Position numbers and translations under genes: made by a program. DNA of 64,000 nucleotides from Paraphaeosphaeria minitans (lineage: Eukaryota > Ascomycota > Dothideomycetes > Pleosporales > Didymosphaeriaceae), in assembly GCA_015832175.1 (NCBI GenBank), contig WJXW01000007.1:806001-870000 (forward strand). Direction: 5' to 3'. Positions within the stretch are counted from its first letter, which is position 1. Each line of letters starts with the position of its first letter. Below the pieces are notes generated by a model. It worked only from the letters and a program-made list of their open reading frames with translations, had not been told where the DNA came from and searched no databases. Positions 10,309-22,371 of the stretch are shown in pieces.

Positions 10309-11414
10309 ATGGCGCGAGGCGAGCTTTCACGAACGCTATGGTCAGCCGCGGAGGGCCTACGAAGCGCACCACGACCCCAATGCGCCCGGACGATGCGATT
10401 ACCGTACAGGAGTCTTCAGCCGGCAGCGCGCTTCATCTCGACCACGCCATCGCGCAGCGCCGAGCTTATCAATGAGACTCTTGAACCGACACCGGAACCC
10501 TTCACGGCTGCTCCCGAGTTCCAGTTTGAGGGAGAAGAGGATATCGAGGATGGAGACATGGGGCCGAGGGGTGGTAAGCGCTCGAAGGGTGGAGACAGCC
10601 AACAAAGCAACAACCAGCTACTTCGCACCCTGCGCGTTATCCCGGCGTCTCGATCGTATTTCAGCGCAAAACCGACCTTCAACGACGACTACCTCCATGT
10701 TTCCGCTCTCCTCCGCAGCGTTGCCACGCTACCTACGATATTGACCACCGAGGCTCCCAGGGTGGCATGGAAGACGATCGACCAATACCGCATCATGACC
10801 AACGAACCGGTCAAGACGCAGCGATTCCACAAGATGATGCACATTGTCAAGCGATTGAACTTGGTGCATCCGTCTTTGATGCCGGAGCATATCAAGATGG
10901 CGATGCGACGATTCATGAAAGACAGCCAGCCAGGTGATGTCGTCCCTGAACCTCAGGTTTTGGACCAGTGGGGCCGCGCCAGAGGTGTCGGCCGCAGGAA
11001 GACTTCATCTGCAGTTGTGTGGCTGGTGGAGGGAGAAGGCGAGGTTCTTGTCAATGGCAAGTCCTTGTCACAGTTCTTCGGACGTCTGCATCACCGCGAG
11101 AGCGCCGTCTGGGCCCTGAAGGCTACGCAGAGGCTGGACAAGTACAACATGTTTGGACTGGTCCAGGGTGGAGGATCGACAGGCCAAGCAGAGGCGTTGA
11201 CTCTGGCTGTTGCGAAGGCCTTGTTGGTACACGAGCCGGCGTTGAAGCCAGCTCTACGACGCGGTAAGCGCTGCTGCCACTGTCATGATGAACGATTCGA
11301 ACAAAGTGCTAATATTGTGCAGCGGGCTGCGTCACTCGGGATCCAAGGAAGGTGGAAAGGAAGAAGACGGGTCATGTCAAGGCGCGCAAGATGCCAACCT
11401 GGGTCAAGCGTTAA
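10309..11414 (+). CDS. MRPS9: Mitochondrial small-subunit ribosomal protein uS9m
   Basis: Component of the mitochondrial ribosome near the decoding site. Exon 1 is 10309-11263, the intron is 11264-11322 (59 nt, GTAAGC, CTAAT branch, TGTGCAG) and exon 2 is 11323-11414, giving 348 residues. The N-terminus from the ATG at 10309 ([18 protein letters not shown], then [13 protein letters not shown]) is a typical mitochondrial presequence. The S9 core appears as [40 protein letters not shown] and [20 protein letters not shown]. The spliced C-terminus is the family signature [19 protein letters not shown], ending WVKR. Without the intron the frame reads into meaningless sequence, which supports the splice. 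Confidence 0.95.
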
Positions 11415-11767
11415 GCCTTTTGCGCACTGTATATTGTCCTTGTGCATCAGCATACCTATTTGTTGCAACCTACTCGAATGCAGGCGAGATTCTCGTCCGC
11501 ATCTGTATCTTTGTAGTTGGATGTTATGTTTTGACAGCGAATCCTGTCCGCATCTGTATCTTTGTAGTTGTATATTATGTTTTGACAGCAACATGCACCT
11601 CCTGCTGTCGGTTGAAGTATTCTGTCGCCAGCAAGACAGGACATCCTTCCCATCTGCTGTAGTTTCATCAAGTATTCTGTCGTCAGCAAGACAGGACATC
11701 CTTCCCCTCGGGCGTTTGTGGAGGATCTGCACGTGCGAAGAAGCGGCAGAGCAAGACAAGGTCGCGC

Positions 11768-11769
<2 letters not shown>
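11415..11769. repeat. Intergenic with two short local duplications
   Basis: A segment at about 11495-11539 (cgcatctgtatctttgtagt and on) recurs at about 11546-11590. A second (tattctgtcgccagcaagac and on) at about 11617-11652 recurs at 11672-11706 with one base change. No gene is supported. Confidence 0.75.

Positions 11770-11856
<87 letters not shown>
11770..11856. repeat. (CT)n dinucleotide microsatellite
   Basis: An uninterrupted run of TC/CT of about 43 units. It explains the Ser/Leu and Arg/Glu repeat ORFs overlapping it on both strands. Confidence 0.97.
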
Positions 11857-11859
<3 letters not shown>

Positions 11860-13907
11860 CCCACGGTTTCAAAGCGTTCAACGGGATGGTGATGACGGCT
11901 CATTGTTTCTCCGACCCCAGTCACTCCCTTACTGCGTACCTAGACTTGGGAGGTTCATCGACGCAAGAGCACCCGAGGGTCGCTGTGATGAATGGCGGGT
12001 GCCTGGACTTGCTCGCCCAAGCCCTGTTTTCTACCAGCCCTCGTCTGGCGGGCTTCCTCTCGGCGGCGCGTGTGGTTTCTCCTGTCTTGTGCAGCTCGAC
12101 GTTGACGTTGCAACGATTCGCGACGCGCTAAGCATGGCATCCTTGTGTCGATGGCTGGTGTGCATCATCTTGTCCAAGCCACTTGTCCCGAAGCGGTTCG
12201 CGCATCGCTATTTGGAGAGAGCCCCAAACTCAGGAAATACAAGGGTGAGAATGGGATCTTGACCGGCGTGGCTGATGCATACCTACAGGCTAGACTACGA
12301 GGAACGGGCGAGGGCAAACGCACGAACAGGTTGCGTAGGCCATGTCCTCCTGACTCGCCGAATTGCAGGCTCATGGGCGATTGCTCGGCGTGCAGAACCA
12401 ATCGACGCGTGCGCCCTGTCGCTTCCCCAAATGTTCGCTTCCCACGTCAACGGCGGTAGATATGGCCGATAGCCACGGCGGGAGCAGCCCTAACGGCTTA
12501 CACATTCAAAGGGCCAGATGCGGTGGTGCTTTGCTAACGGCACATGGTCGGAAGCAGGACAGCAGCCGAACGGGTAGTGTTTGAGGATGGAGTTCATGCC
12601 ACGGTTTGAGGGCATAGGCCGCCTGGGTGTTGCTTTGCTTTCCAGGCCGCCTGCGAGTTGCCGATTCGGCGGCGCAGGGGCGTGGCAGCTGCTGTTGGAC
12701 GGAAACGAAAGAAACAGGACGGTCGTCGGTGACAGCCTTCTGGAAAGCTGTTCGTGGGACCTGCAATTTCGGATGTGTCGTGGACGACGGGTGGGTGGCG
12801 CATCGCTGCTGGTGGGCTGGATGATGCACCAAGGGCCTGTGCAGACCGAGATGCAACCGGGACGCCGCCTGTTTCAAGAGACGGCCAGCACCAGCACAGC
12901 ACCAGCACAGCACCAGCAGGTGTGAGGGCGAGTGCGATGGATGGGTGGGGGAAGTTCTGCGCGTCTTCCAGAAGACTGACACAGGCAACGATCCCTGCAG
13001 AGGGGGCACGTGAGGACAGGATTCTGTGATTCATGGCGATGCAAGGCCGGTGGGTGGAGCAGCGTTTTCTTGCTGTGAGTTGTCTAATAGTCTAGATAGC
13101 TACCTAGTCTAGAGAGGTAGCTACCGTAGGTGCTACCGTAGGTAGTCTATGTTCCGCTCGCCGACCAGCGCCAGGAGAGCGTTGAGCCGTGCGCCGGAAG
13201 GGAATTTCGCGGTGCATTACCCAGACTATCCAGACCATCGACCGGTAGAGGGCGCCGCGCAGGGCCAGTCAGACGTGCAGGAGCGGTGCCGATGCTCAGG
13301 GTGATTTTGTTGCCAGTTCGACAAGGTGGCGATGGCACGGCATGGCATGGCATGGCATGTGTTTGGGGGGCCTTCGCCCACCTGTCTGTAGGTAGAAGCC
13401 TAGAAGGTAGGGCGGCGGGATCGACGGATGAGGCTGCGTGCAGATCGGGCGCAGAGGGAGGGAGGGAGAAAGAGAGAGGGAGAAAGAGAGAGGGAGGTGA
13501 GCGAGTCTTGGGCTTGGGCGGACCAACCACCACCCCCTGGCGATACCCTAGCTACCCTACCTACCCTACCGCGAGCACGGGCGCTGGCCCAAGGAATGGA
13601 ATGGAATGTCAAACCACTGCCCCTCCCCCCCAAGCAACACCATCGGATGACGCTGCAATGGTCGACGAAGTGTTTGATGATTTGGCCCACCGCGAAACGA
13701 ATCACCGCGTCGCCTCCCCACGATGCATCTCGTTCTTCGCCTGCATGAAACGCCTCTGCGACGCCGCTCGCCCAATGCTCGCCTGCCCGCCCGCCGGATG
13801 ACACACTCCTACTCGCATGCTCGCAATGCTCACTCCACAGTCTGTGACGGCGCAGTTGGTGGCCCCTTTGCTCAGCTCAGCTCAGCTCAGCGCGGCCAGC
13901 CTTGGGC
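11857..13907. other. Gene-poor stretch
   Basis: Several medium ORFs on both strands overlap one another and have GC-driven, repetitive composition; none carries recognisable motifs. Small repeats include CATGG units at 13337-13358, GGGA/GAGA-rich purine tracts at 13455-13498 and GCTCA units at 13869-13891. Confidence 0.45.
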
Positions 13908-14114
13908 AGGTAGGTAGGTAGGTAGGTAGGTAGGTGTGCACGGTATGCACTCGACCTCCCTCCCCTTCTCGCCGAACCGCCAAGCGCTCGAGCAGTTCAG
14001 CGTCCTGGATACCTAGGTACCGTACCTACCTACCTACCTACCTACCTACCTACCTACCTACCTACCTACCTACCTACCCATCTACCCACCCACCTACCCA
14101 TCTACCTACCTAGC
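13908..14114. repeat. (TAGG)n followed by (CCTA)n, inverted tetranucleotide clusters
   Basis: A run of about seven TAGG units at 13908-13936 is followed about 90 bp later by some 20 CCTA units at 14022-14114, with late variants CCCA and CCAT. The two clusters are reverse complements and could pair as a hairpin. The same tetramer recurs across the window. Confidence 0.9.
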
Positions 14115-15279
14115 TAGCCGTTGCAGCATGCCTCGCGGATGCGCTAGGCGGCGCTGCTCCCTGCGCGTGCTTCTCCGCGCGCATGAAGCGTGATGCCGAC
14201 AGCTGCTGTGTCCCCTTCTGCGGAAGGATGCTGACAGACGGCCTGTAGGTGACGCCAAACAGCCCTGATGCCCTGCAGAAATGCCTGCCAGCCCTCTGCA
14301 GATCCTCGAGGGCGATCTGTAACCATGGCACCAGGGCTTCATCCTAGCGCAAGCCCCACCGCATCATGATCGGATATCGGAGACCTGGCCCAGGCACGCA
14401 GTGGCTCGCCGTCATGTCACCCACACTTGGCTCTGAAGCCGCTCAATTGCTCCTCTCCCTTCACTCTCCCCGGCCCAGCGCCACACCCACATCTCAGGTA
14501 CGAGGCACTCCCAAACCCATCTGCCCGAGCGCTTGCTCGTGACGCAACCTGTCTTGGAGACCTCCCCACCCACTGCCCCATGAGACCACGCCCGCACGAC
14601 TCTTCTCGCTGAAAGCCTTTTCCACCGGACCCAGTCTGAACGCGTGGGCCTGTGCCAACACGCGTGGGCAGAGCCAGACGGTCGCACTGTCGTCTTGACA
14701 CGCGCCCAACGCTCCACCTTCCATTGCACCTGCTCCCCATCGTCCTGTGCGTCGTGGAGCTACCATCGTGACGGACGCCAACGCATCGTAGGGCTGGCCA
14801 GCTGCCGGGACGAAGGCGTTGGGTTGTTTGAGAACCAGTAGCCCGGCTTCCTAGCCCATTGCGATCGGGCTGTTGACCCAGTGCAAGGACAGCCCTACCT
14901 CGTCGTCCTGCTGCGTTCCTGGGGGAGCATCACACCAAGCCCATCTCTTCCAGGGCCCTCCACGTTTCTTTTTGCGCGCCACGGTCCTGTCACGGTTTGG
15001 CGACGAGGCCAGGAGGTCCACCATCGCCTTCGTCGTCCTCAAACGTTGCCATATCGGGACACCGCCTGCCGGGCTCGCACAGCAACATCCTCGTCGCAAC
15101 GGGCCGAGGATATCCTTGCGAGCGTGCCAGGCCAGTGAGGCGTTACGCCGCCTGCTTTTTCCTCTTGTCAGGCTCCATTGGCTGCGTAAGTGATGCGCGA
15201 GGGTGCTGTTTATATCCACAGCCATCCGTCTGAAGCCTCGAGCATCCCGCTCCCATTCGCACCGCCGACGTCCCCTCCC

Positions 15280-15321
<42 letters not shown>

Positions 15322-15551
15322 CGGACTCCAGGATCCCTCCGTCATCCCACCCTCACCCTCACCCCAGCTCCAACTCTTTCTCGTGCCACTTCTCCGCCTC
15401 CTCTCTGCAGTCCGCGCCCGCCCACGGCCCACCGCTCGTCGGTCAACACGTCTCCAAGCTGGCCAATTACGCGACCCCGCCAGTGTCGCCCTCGGCGTAT
15501 AGGGCCCTCGAACCGCCCGTGAACGTGCAACTCAAGATCCGTCCGGGTGGG
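14115..15551. other. Upstream region of the Q/P-rich protein gene
   Basis: No confident gene. A hexanucleotide array (CGACCA)n sits at 15280-15321. An open frame without ATG leads from about 15423 into the next gene, so an unseen 5' exon is possible: a pyrimidine-rich acceptor-like site, cctcctctctgcag, ends at 15409. Confidence 0.45.
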
Positions 15552-16906
15552 ATGGACAATGACCGCCGGCCACGGCAGAGTACCGCAGGTTACGCGAGCC
15601 AGCAAGGCACGCTGCTCCAACCACAAGCATCCTACCCTGTGGTAAGCGCATCCGACCGCTTCAGGCAGGCCACCTTGGTCGCCCAACCGCCCACTTCTGC
15701 GCCATCAGCTCCCGCTGCGGCCAGTCGTGCGGGTCCAGACACCAGCGCGCAAAGTTACGGCTACGCTTACGAAGGAGCTTCACAGTTTGTCGCCCCGTCG
15801 ATCCAGCAGCCTGGCGTGGCCTACGGTGCCCAGGACTATGCCGACCACCAGCAGCAGCAGCAGCAGCCGGCCCAGCGCGCCTCCCAGCAGCAGTACTCGC
15901 AGTACCCCCAGAACGTCATGTACAATGTGGCCGCTCCGGGCTCGCAGGCGGGCTCGTCGCAGTACGAACCCGTGGCACAGTATCAGCAGAACAGGGACTC
16001 GGCTATAGAAGTCCTGGGCACCAACTTTGGCGTTGCACAACCGCAATACTACAGTGGTGTGCCCAGCGAGGGTGGCCCGACAAGCGCGCCATCTTCTGCC
16101 ATTGCGCCGCAGAACGTCTCCTCTCAGTACCCGTCGATAGGATATACACCGCAGCAGTCTGCACCGGCCTACTCGACCGCCGCCATGACTGACCCGCACC
16201 CACCTACCACCCACGGCGGAGGCTACTCCCAGCCTGCCTATCCCCAGCCCCAGCCCCAGCCCCAGCAGGACGGCAACAGCAACGAGTACGACGATTTCTA
16301 CAACACGTACCAAACCGAGCTCAAGAGGACTTTTGAGCAGGTCCACGACGGGCGTCTGAGCGAGGCCGCGCCCGCGCTCGACCGCCTCTCGGATTGGCTG
16401 CTGCACTGGGCCGAGACCTTGGGTGAGTTTTTTCATTGCGTGTGGCGCGAACGAGCAGCTGAATTGACTTTAGGTCTAGTACGCGACGATGAAACGCACC
16501 ACCAGATGCGCCTCAAGCTGTGGGAGGAATTCAACAACTGCTGGCTGGGTCTATTCCAAAAACAGTTCGAGTTGGTCGAAGAGATGCGGACGACAGGCCA
16601 GCGACCGCAGGCGCCGCAATCGATAATCGAACACGACTTCATCGAAAAGATGGGCAACAAGCTCGTGAAGAACTGCGACAACATGGAGAAGCACGGGCTT
16701 GTCGACTACCAGATGGGCGTCTGGGAGGAGGAAATCACTGCCAGTGCGTGCACCCTGCGGCTTCTCCCCCTTGTGCCTGGAGCTGACTCTCCTCAGTGTT
16801 GATGAAATGCCTCGAGCAACTCGAAAAACTAGGCGCCGGCTCCGGCTCCGGCTCCGCCTCCTCCTCGGGCCAGCGACCCTCGGCATCCGGCTCGCGACGG
16901 CGATGA
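15552..16906 (+). CDS. Fungal protein of unknown function, Q/P-rich with helical C-terminal domain
   Basis: Exons 15552-16422, 16474-16743 and 16797-16906 join to 1251 nt, 416 residues. The first half is disordered: Gln, Pro, Ser, Tyr-rich, with QQQQQ runs and PQPQPQPQ. The second half (about residues 245-390) is a compact, probably helical domain (NEYDDFYNTYQTELKRTFEQ, LSDWLLHWAETLG, LVRDDETHHQMRLKLWEEFN, HGLVDYQMGVWEEEI), then a Gly/Ser-rich basic tail ending SGSRRR. I believe this architecture is conserved in ascomycetes but cannot name a function. The first intron is 51 nt, a multiple of three, with no stop, so retention would add 17 residues. The start is the first in-frame ATG; an upstream exon cannot be excluded. 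Confidence 0.7.
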
Positions 16907-19900
16907 TACAAGCTTTCTGCGACGGCGATCCCTTCGGTGGCTTCGTATGGCGCTCGTGGTTGTTGCGCTAACGACGCATCGAGCGAAGCCACCTCGCCTA
17001 TTCTTCCCTTGCCTCGTGAGTTACTTGGCCACCCCATCCGCAGTGGGAGGGGAAAGCGCCCTGTTTTCCAGGCAACGTCTGGCTGTTTCCTTTTTCTCAT
17101 TGTACATGATTCTCTCTTTGTCGTTCCGCATGTTTCATTTTCACCCGTCTCACTCGTCTCACTCTTCTCACCTGGTCTTGATTCTTTCTGCCTTCCGGGC
17201 TCGAGGACTACCTACCTGCAGCGGGGACTGCGCCAGCTCGCCGAGCTCGTGCAGCGACGACGTACTCGGGACCCTGGGCGCGATGTTTCCTTTTCACGCC
17301 ACCGGACTTATCGATTCTCCCATTAGGACACTCTGCATTAGATGGACGACACGGCGAAAGGGTTAGGCATTGGATTCTCATGGGCCCCGCGACGTCAAGG
17401 ACGCGGGGATTGGACACGACTATGGGCGGACCTCTGGGCTTTTGGCTTTTGGCTTTTGCTTGCTTTTCCGGTCGAGGGCACTACGGAAAGAGGGCGGGCC
17501 GGTGCTGGCGTCGGTCGGTGTTTGGCATGGGTCGTAATGAAGGGATGCGGTGTGAGGTTTTGTTGGCGCAGACTGGGCACGGTTGAGAGCTGGTCGGGAG
17601 AAGGGGTACACGCCCCAAATCGTCCGACGCGTCTGGTGGAGAGGGGGACACAGTCAGGGGAGGTGGCCCGGAGACGGAAGCGGCAGGTGTTTGTGCATGG
17701 GACGGGGCACCGACAGCGACAGCGATAGCGACAGCTGTCCGCGGGCGCTGCGAGAGAGTTGGGCTGCGTGGTCGGGCAGCAGCAGAGCCCGCACTGTATG
17801 AGCCATGACTCTCGACTTCTCTATAGACTAGCATTGCAAACGTTTGCAGGATTCCCCGAACCCATGAAAAGCGTCCCGGAAAACAAGTCGCAATCCGTAT
17901 TGGGTGCGCGTGCGTGTCTGACTCTTGCCGCGTCCCGTGACCAGGACGTCTTGCTCGCCTCATTCACGGCCACGCATCCTTTCCGACAGCCTCACCTCGC
18001 CGCCACGGTTGATGCGCGGGCATCATCTCGTCCCTCTGGCCCGGATCGAGGCGTCGAATCACGGACACGGCCGGCTGCAGTCTCCCGCTTTTGACGTGCA
18101 GCGCTCTCCACCCTTCGTCGGGATCCTGGCGATGCAGGCTCTCATTTCGGGGCAAAGAACAAACCCAGGAACCACGGCCGCGGTACTAGGATCGACGCGC
18201 GCGCGCTACCTACGCCCCCGAGCTGCAGAGCTGCAGAGCTGCAGAGCATGCAAAGTGACGGCATGTGCTGAATCGTCGCGTCGCAACGTGCCGTCCGTGA
18301 TCAGCCGATGCGACGTCCTTCGTGCGGCCGATTCCTTCGCTTGCCCTTGTTCGCCACGGAAACATGGTGGCGACGACCGCCTCACCGTGTGAACCGGCAT
18401 CACGACGAACATGCACCTACCTGTCTACTCGCCTTGCTGCTTGGCCCAGGGGAGGGGGGCAGGGGGGGCAATTCATCGCCCACTGCAGGTCGGACGGATC
18501 GCAGGTCAGACGGATCGCAGGTCAGACGGATCAGCTCGTACCTATTCCTGCGAGCTGCGAGCTGAGAGCTGCCCTCCAGGGCTGGAACGTTTCCTCAAGT
18601 CCACCAATCATCCGATCCGATCCGATCCGATACGACACGATACGATACGATATCCTGCGCCGGGGAGACGAATTCCACAGCCGGTCGTCTCCGCGGTCTG
18701 GGGAGTGCGCTTCGGAGGTTTTGCGACGTGACAGCGCCCGCCCCTGCAGATGCATCTGTCTGTGAAAGTCTGCTTTTGCAGCCCAGAAAACAGTTCTTCC
18801 GAGGCAGCCGTGGAGACCGCCCCCTCCCCCCCCCTGCGTTGGCGTCGCTTTTGCGCATGCAGGAGATGCGTACGGCGATGCGGCCGGGTGGGTCGAACCC
18901 CGCAAGCGCTGGCTGATGGGCCCGACTATCGACTTCCAACCTCAACACCGCATCCACATCCACATCGCCTGCCTGCCTGCCTGCCTGTCTGCCTGATTCG
19001 CTTTCGGCCAAATTGGTTCAATGTCTTGGTTCTATTGAGGTAACGCGTTCGCGGGGTCGCCGAACAACATGTCGCCTATCACGCCTACCCATACCCACCA
19101 GCGGAGACTGCGCGACCACAGTCGACTTTGTTACCAACACAACGTCAGGTGGCCCGACATGAATTGACCAGTGCTCTTTGTTGACTTGGTCTGCATTTAA
19201 CTCGTACAATGTCTAAAGTATGCATCCATCACAACTTGTCTCCATGCACGACTGCACAAACAGCACGCGCACACAACGCCTCCCCCTGCACCTACTCGGG
19301 CTACACCCGTAGCACCGTCGTCCCAAGCGTGGCAGCCACCATGTCAAACAAAGGTACAAGACGCCAATTCAATCCTTCCAACAGCCATCCGAGCAGCCCC
19401 ACCAGTCGCACATGGCTGCTCTGACCGAGACGAAGCGTTTCAGAACGCTGACAGGCTGACAGCAGCAATCGCACACTCCCCATGTCTTAGGTACCACGGC
19501 ACTTGCAATTACGAAGGCTGTAGGTACATGATGTCGACTTGCAGATGAGCTTGGAGTGGCGTCATCCGCACTTGAAACATGCCACCTGGCGGCGCCATGT
19601 GGGAAGAGCATGACTGTTTTTCTTTTCTTTTTTTTTCTTTTCTTTCTTACAGAAATGGCGCCAAGGGGCTTGATGCGGTTGTTCAGCCCCCGCGACCGTC
19701 TCGCCGTCCCGCTTCGACCGACTTCTGTTCCTGGATGTTGCGAAATCGTGCTCACATGGAGGATTTTTCAAAAGGAGCGTAGCTTGACGTAGAAGGTGCT
19801 GTGCTGGAGATCCTGCAGGTAGGTAGGTGAGGACCATTTGCTTTCTGCATCAGCAGTCGCGTTTTATTTTCCCCCCTGAGAGATGCCCCCTCTCCCCAAA

Positions 19901-21575
19901 ACCAAGTCCCTCTCCCATCGACCTGCCGTCGCCAAACCTCAAAGCATCCCCCCTCCTCCTCCTTGAAACCGACTCATTCCTTCGTCACGTATCTCTAGTC
20001 AACGACCCGCCTTTCCCCGTCCACCAGACCCACGATGTTGCGTGCGGCCCCGCCGTGGATCCTAGGTAGGTAGGTAGGTACCTACGGCCCCCCTGCTCCT
20101 GAGACGTCGGTCCCAACCCAACCCAACCCAACACGTCCCGTGCCGTCCCGTCCCGTGCGGCGCACGTGATCGGGGAACGTCTCCCGCGCGCGCGAGAGGG
20201 CCATGCGCGTGGGCCACGCGACGTCGGACCGTGCCGCTTCGAATAAGTATCTAGAGGACGTCGCTTCGCCCGGGCCGTGTTGGGCTTTGACGCCATTCTT
20301 CACAAGGATGCGCGGACGCGGTGCCGCCGCGGAGGTGGGAAGCCCGTTTGATGGGCCGTCGCAGCGTACTGATCGGCAGCGAAGGGGGCGGGTGCCGTTG
20401 GCTGGGAAGATGCTTGACGCCGAGGGGACGCTAAGATGGTACGTATAAGGTAGATGTGCAAAAGGTGGAAAGAGTGGGAAATGTGAAATGTGAAATCCGA
20501 AACAGTGGATATGTCAGGAATCTCTGTTTGTCCATATCTCCAGTTTTTTTTAGTTTTGTTTTGGATGGATATTTTATAGATGGGCAACTCGGCGTTGGAA
20601 ACTTTGTGCTCGCTCTCCTCTTCCTTTGCCTCTTCCTTTCCTCTTCATAGTGAATGGAGTCTGTGGTCAGCATGGCAAAAGGTTTGCACGATTCTGGTGC
20701 ACTTGATCTAAATTGACCCGACTTCGAGAAACACCTGCCCATTCCTGACGCAGAGTACGCAGCTGGACATGTAGCGCGTGTCACATTCTCCTCTGCTCAT
20801 GTGCAGTCTGAATCATCCTCTTCACTACATACGCAGGAGCATCGCAGTGTGAGCGGGCTCCCAGACGCGCCTCCGAACAACGTGCAATGCAGGGCAAAAA
20901 CGACAGACCACGGCCCCAAGATGCAGTTAAAGCATGTCGGTTCTGCGTGGTTGCTGGAAAACGAAAGATCGGCTTGTGCCTCTTGCGGCGTTGTTCCTCG
21001 TTGACAGACCCGGGGAACAGGAAGACGCCGTATGCCATTTTCACCAACGCTGCTGCTCGAGATACCTACGTGCGGAAAGGTCGGAACGGAAGACGTACAT
21101 GAGGCTTCAGGTGGTCATACCTTTGAGAGACATCGGAATCCGGAGCGACATATTCGCTCCTTCCGTTCGGTATGCTCTCAACCACAACTCCCGCCCATCT
21201 CCTCGCTCCTCGCCCCAAGATCATTCTCACCACGGTTTAAATATGCCACTGCCACCGCCACCAGCCCGCCAATCAACTACCCATCTTTCGCGAAGCGTGA
21301 ACTAGTCCATATCTTCATAACGCAGAGCAAAAGCCCACAATGTATTGCCAAAAACAGCAAGACCGTAGCCTACATCTCCTCATCTCTCCATCAAAACAAT
21401 TATTACCAAAACAGAGCAAAACAGCACCTATAGCTTCCCCCAACAAACCCACAAACTCTCCTCACAAACCCAACCCATCCTTCCACCCCCGTACCTGACC
21501 CATCCAAAATACCTTTATCCACCACCCCCACCCCCACACCTCCTAACCCCATCTTCCCACCTGCAGGCGTGCATC
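16907..21575. other. Gene-poor stretch of 4.7 kb with many short repeats
   Basis: No ORF has convincing protein character. Visible repeats include GAGCTGCA units at 18220-18247, 16-bp GTCAGACGGATCGCAG units at 18488-18535, pentanucleotides GATCC/GATAC at 18608-18655, GCCTG units at 18968-18995, TAGG units at 20063-20080 and CCCAA units at 20114-20134. Frequent stop codons in all frames argue against a missed long gene. Small multi-exon or non-coding RNA genes could still hide here. Confidence 0.5.
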
Positions 21576-21989
21576 ATGACCTCTAATTTACCCGTTCGTC
21601 TGCACATCTCATCCCACATATGGAACAGCACCACCCGTCACCCACATCCACATCCACATCCACATCCACATCCACACCCACATCCAACCCTCACCCTCAC
21701 CCTTCCGGCATCCATATGGAACGCCCACACACCCCTCAGACCCCGCTTCCCCTCCCCCTCCCCTTCCACCTCCACCTCCAACCCCCCACCCCCCACCAAA
21801 GCCCACCCCCGCAAGAAGCCCAAACGCAGAAATTGCACCTTCCACCCCGGCCGCGGCGCCTTCGACCTGCACTCCGGCAACCGGACGTCCGTGGCGTACA
21901 AGCCGCCGTGTCTGAGGCGGACGTGCGGGAACTGTGCGAGGTGGTATCCGGAGCTTGTGAGGAGCGATGGGGAGGGTGGGGGGAGGTGA
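21576..21989 (+). CDS. Possible small Cys-rich protein with His-Pro repeat
   Basis: A 137-residue frame from an ATG at 21576. Its middle is low complexity from a CACATC hexanucleotide repeat (HPHPHP), but the C-terminal 50 residues look like a real domain: CTFHPGRGAFDLHSG, then VAYKPPCLRRTCGNCARWYP, with four cysteines and a His that could bind zinc. A basic KKPKRR patch precedes it. I cannot name a family. The opposite strand and other frames are also open because of the repeat, so coding status is uncertain; a 5' exon may be missing. Confidence 0.35.
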   Translation: MTSNLPVRLHISSHIWNSTTRHPHPHPHPHPHPHPHPTLTLTLPASIWNAHTPLRPRFPSPSPSTSTSNPPPPTKAHPRKKPKRRNCTFHPGRGAFDLHSGNRTSVAYKPPCLRRTCGNCARWYPELVRSDGEGGGR

Positions 21990-22371
21990 CGGGTCGAGAT
22001 TTATGTTCGAGGGGTTGGTGGGGGTTTGGTAAGTCGTTTTCGGAGGGGATGCGTTTTGAGCGGGACGAGCTACTTGATGTGAGGAGGGACGTGCAGGGCT
22101 TTCGAGGGATGGCGTGAGGACGGAGGTGAGGTGAGATATACTGCGACGTGCGACGAAGCGCATGCTTCATTGTCTTGGAGGAGCGGCGTTCTAAATCTAT
22201 CCTAAACCAACCCAGCGTATACCGTCTGCTGTTTCCCTCGCTCTCCGAACGCCGGAAAGGGCCCTCCGTCGTCAAAAGCAAAGCTTGAGCACCGCCCGTC
22301 GTTTCTGAAACAACACCATGGCTCTCCCATTCTTTCGCCGTGTTTTCGTTCTAGTCGAGACTTCCGGTTCT

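Noticed and set aside
11283..12262. Ser/Leu and Arg/Glu repeat ORFs on both strands
   Set aside because: Generated by the (CT)n tract; they run over the real uS9m 3' end or over intergenic DNA.
18880..18915. GGTTCGA-like T-arm suggestive of a tRNA
   Set aside because: The stem does not pair properly and no acceptor or anticodon arm can be built around it. No other tRNA candidate was found by eye.
19341..19544. Possible small Cys-containing gene opening MSNK
   Set aside because: It needs a 31-nt intron, shorter than any other here, and the product resembles nothing known.
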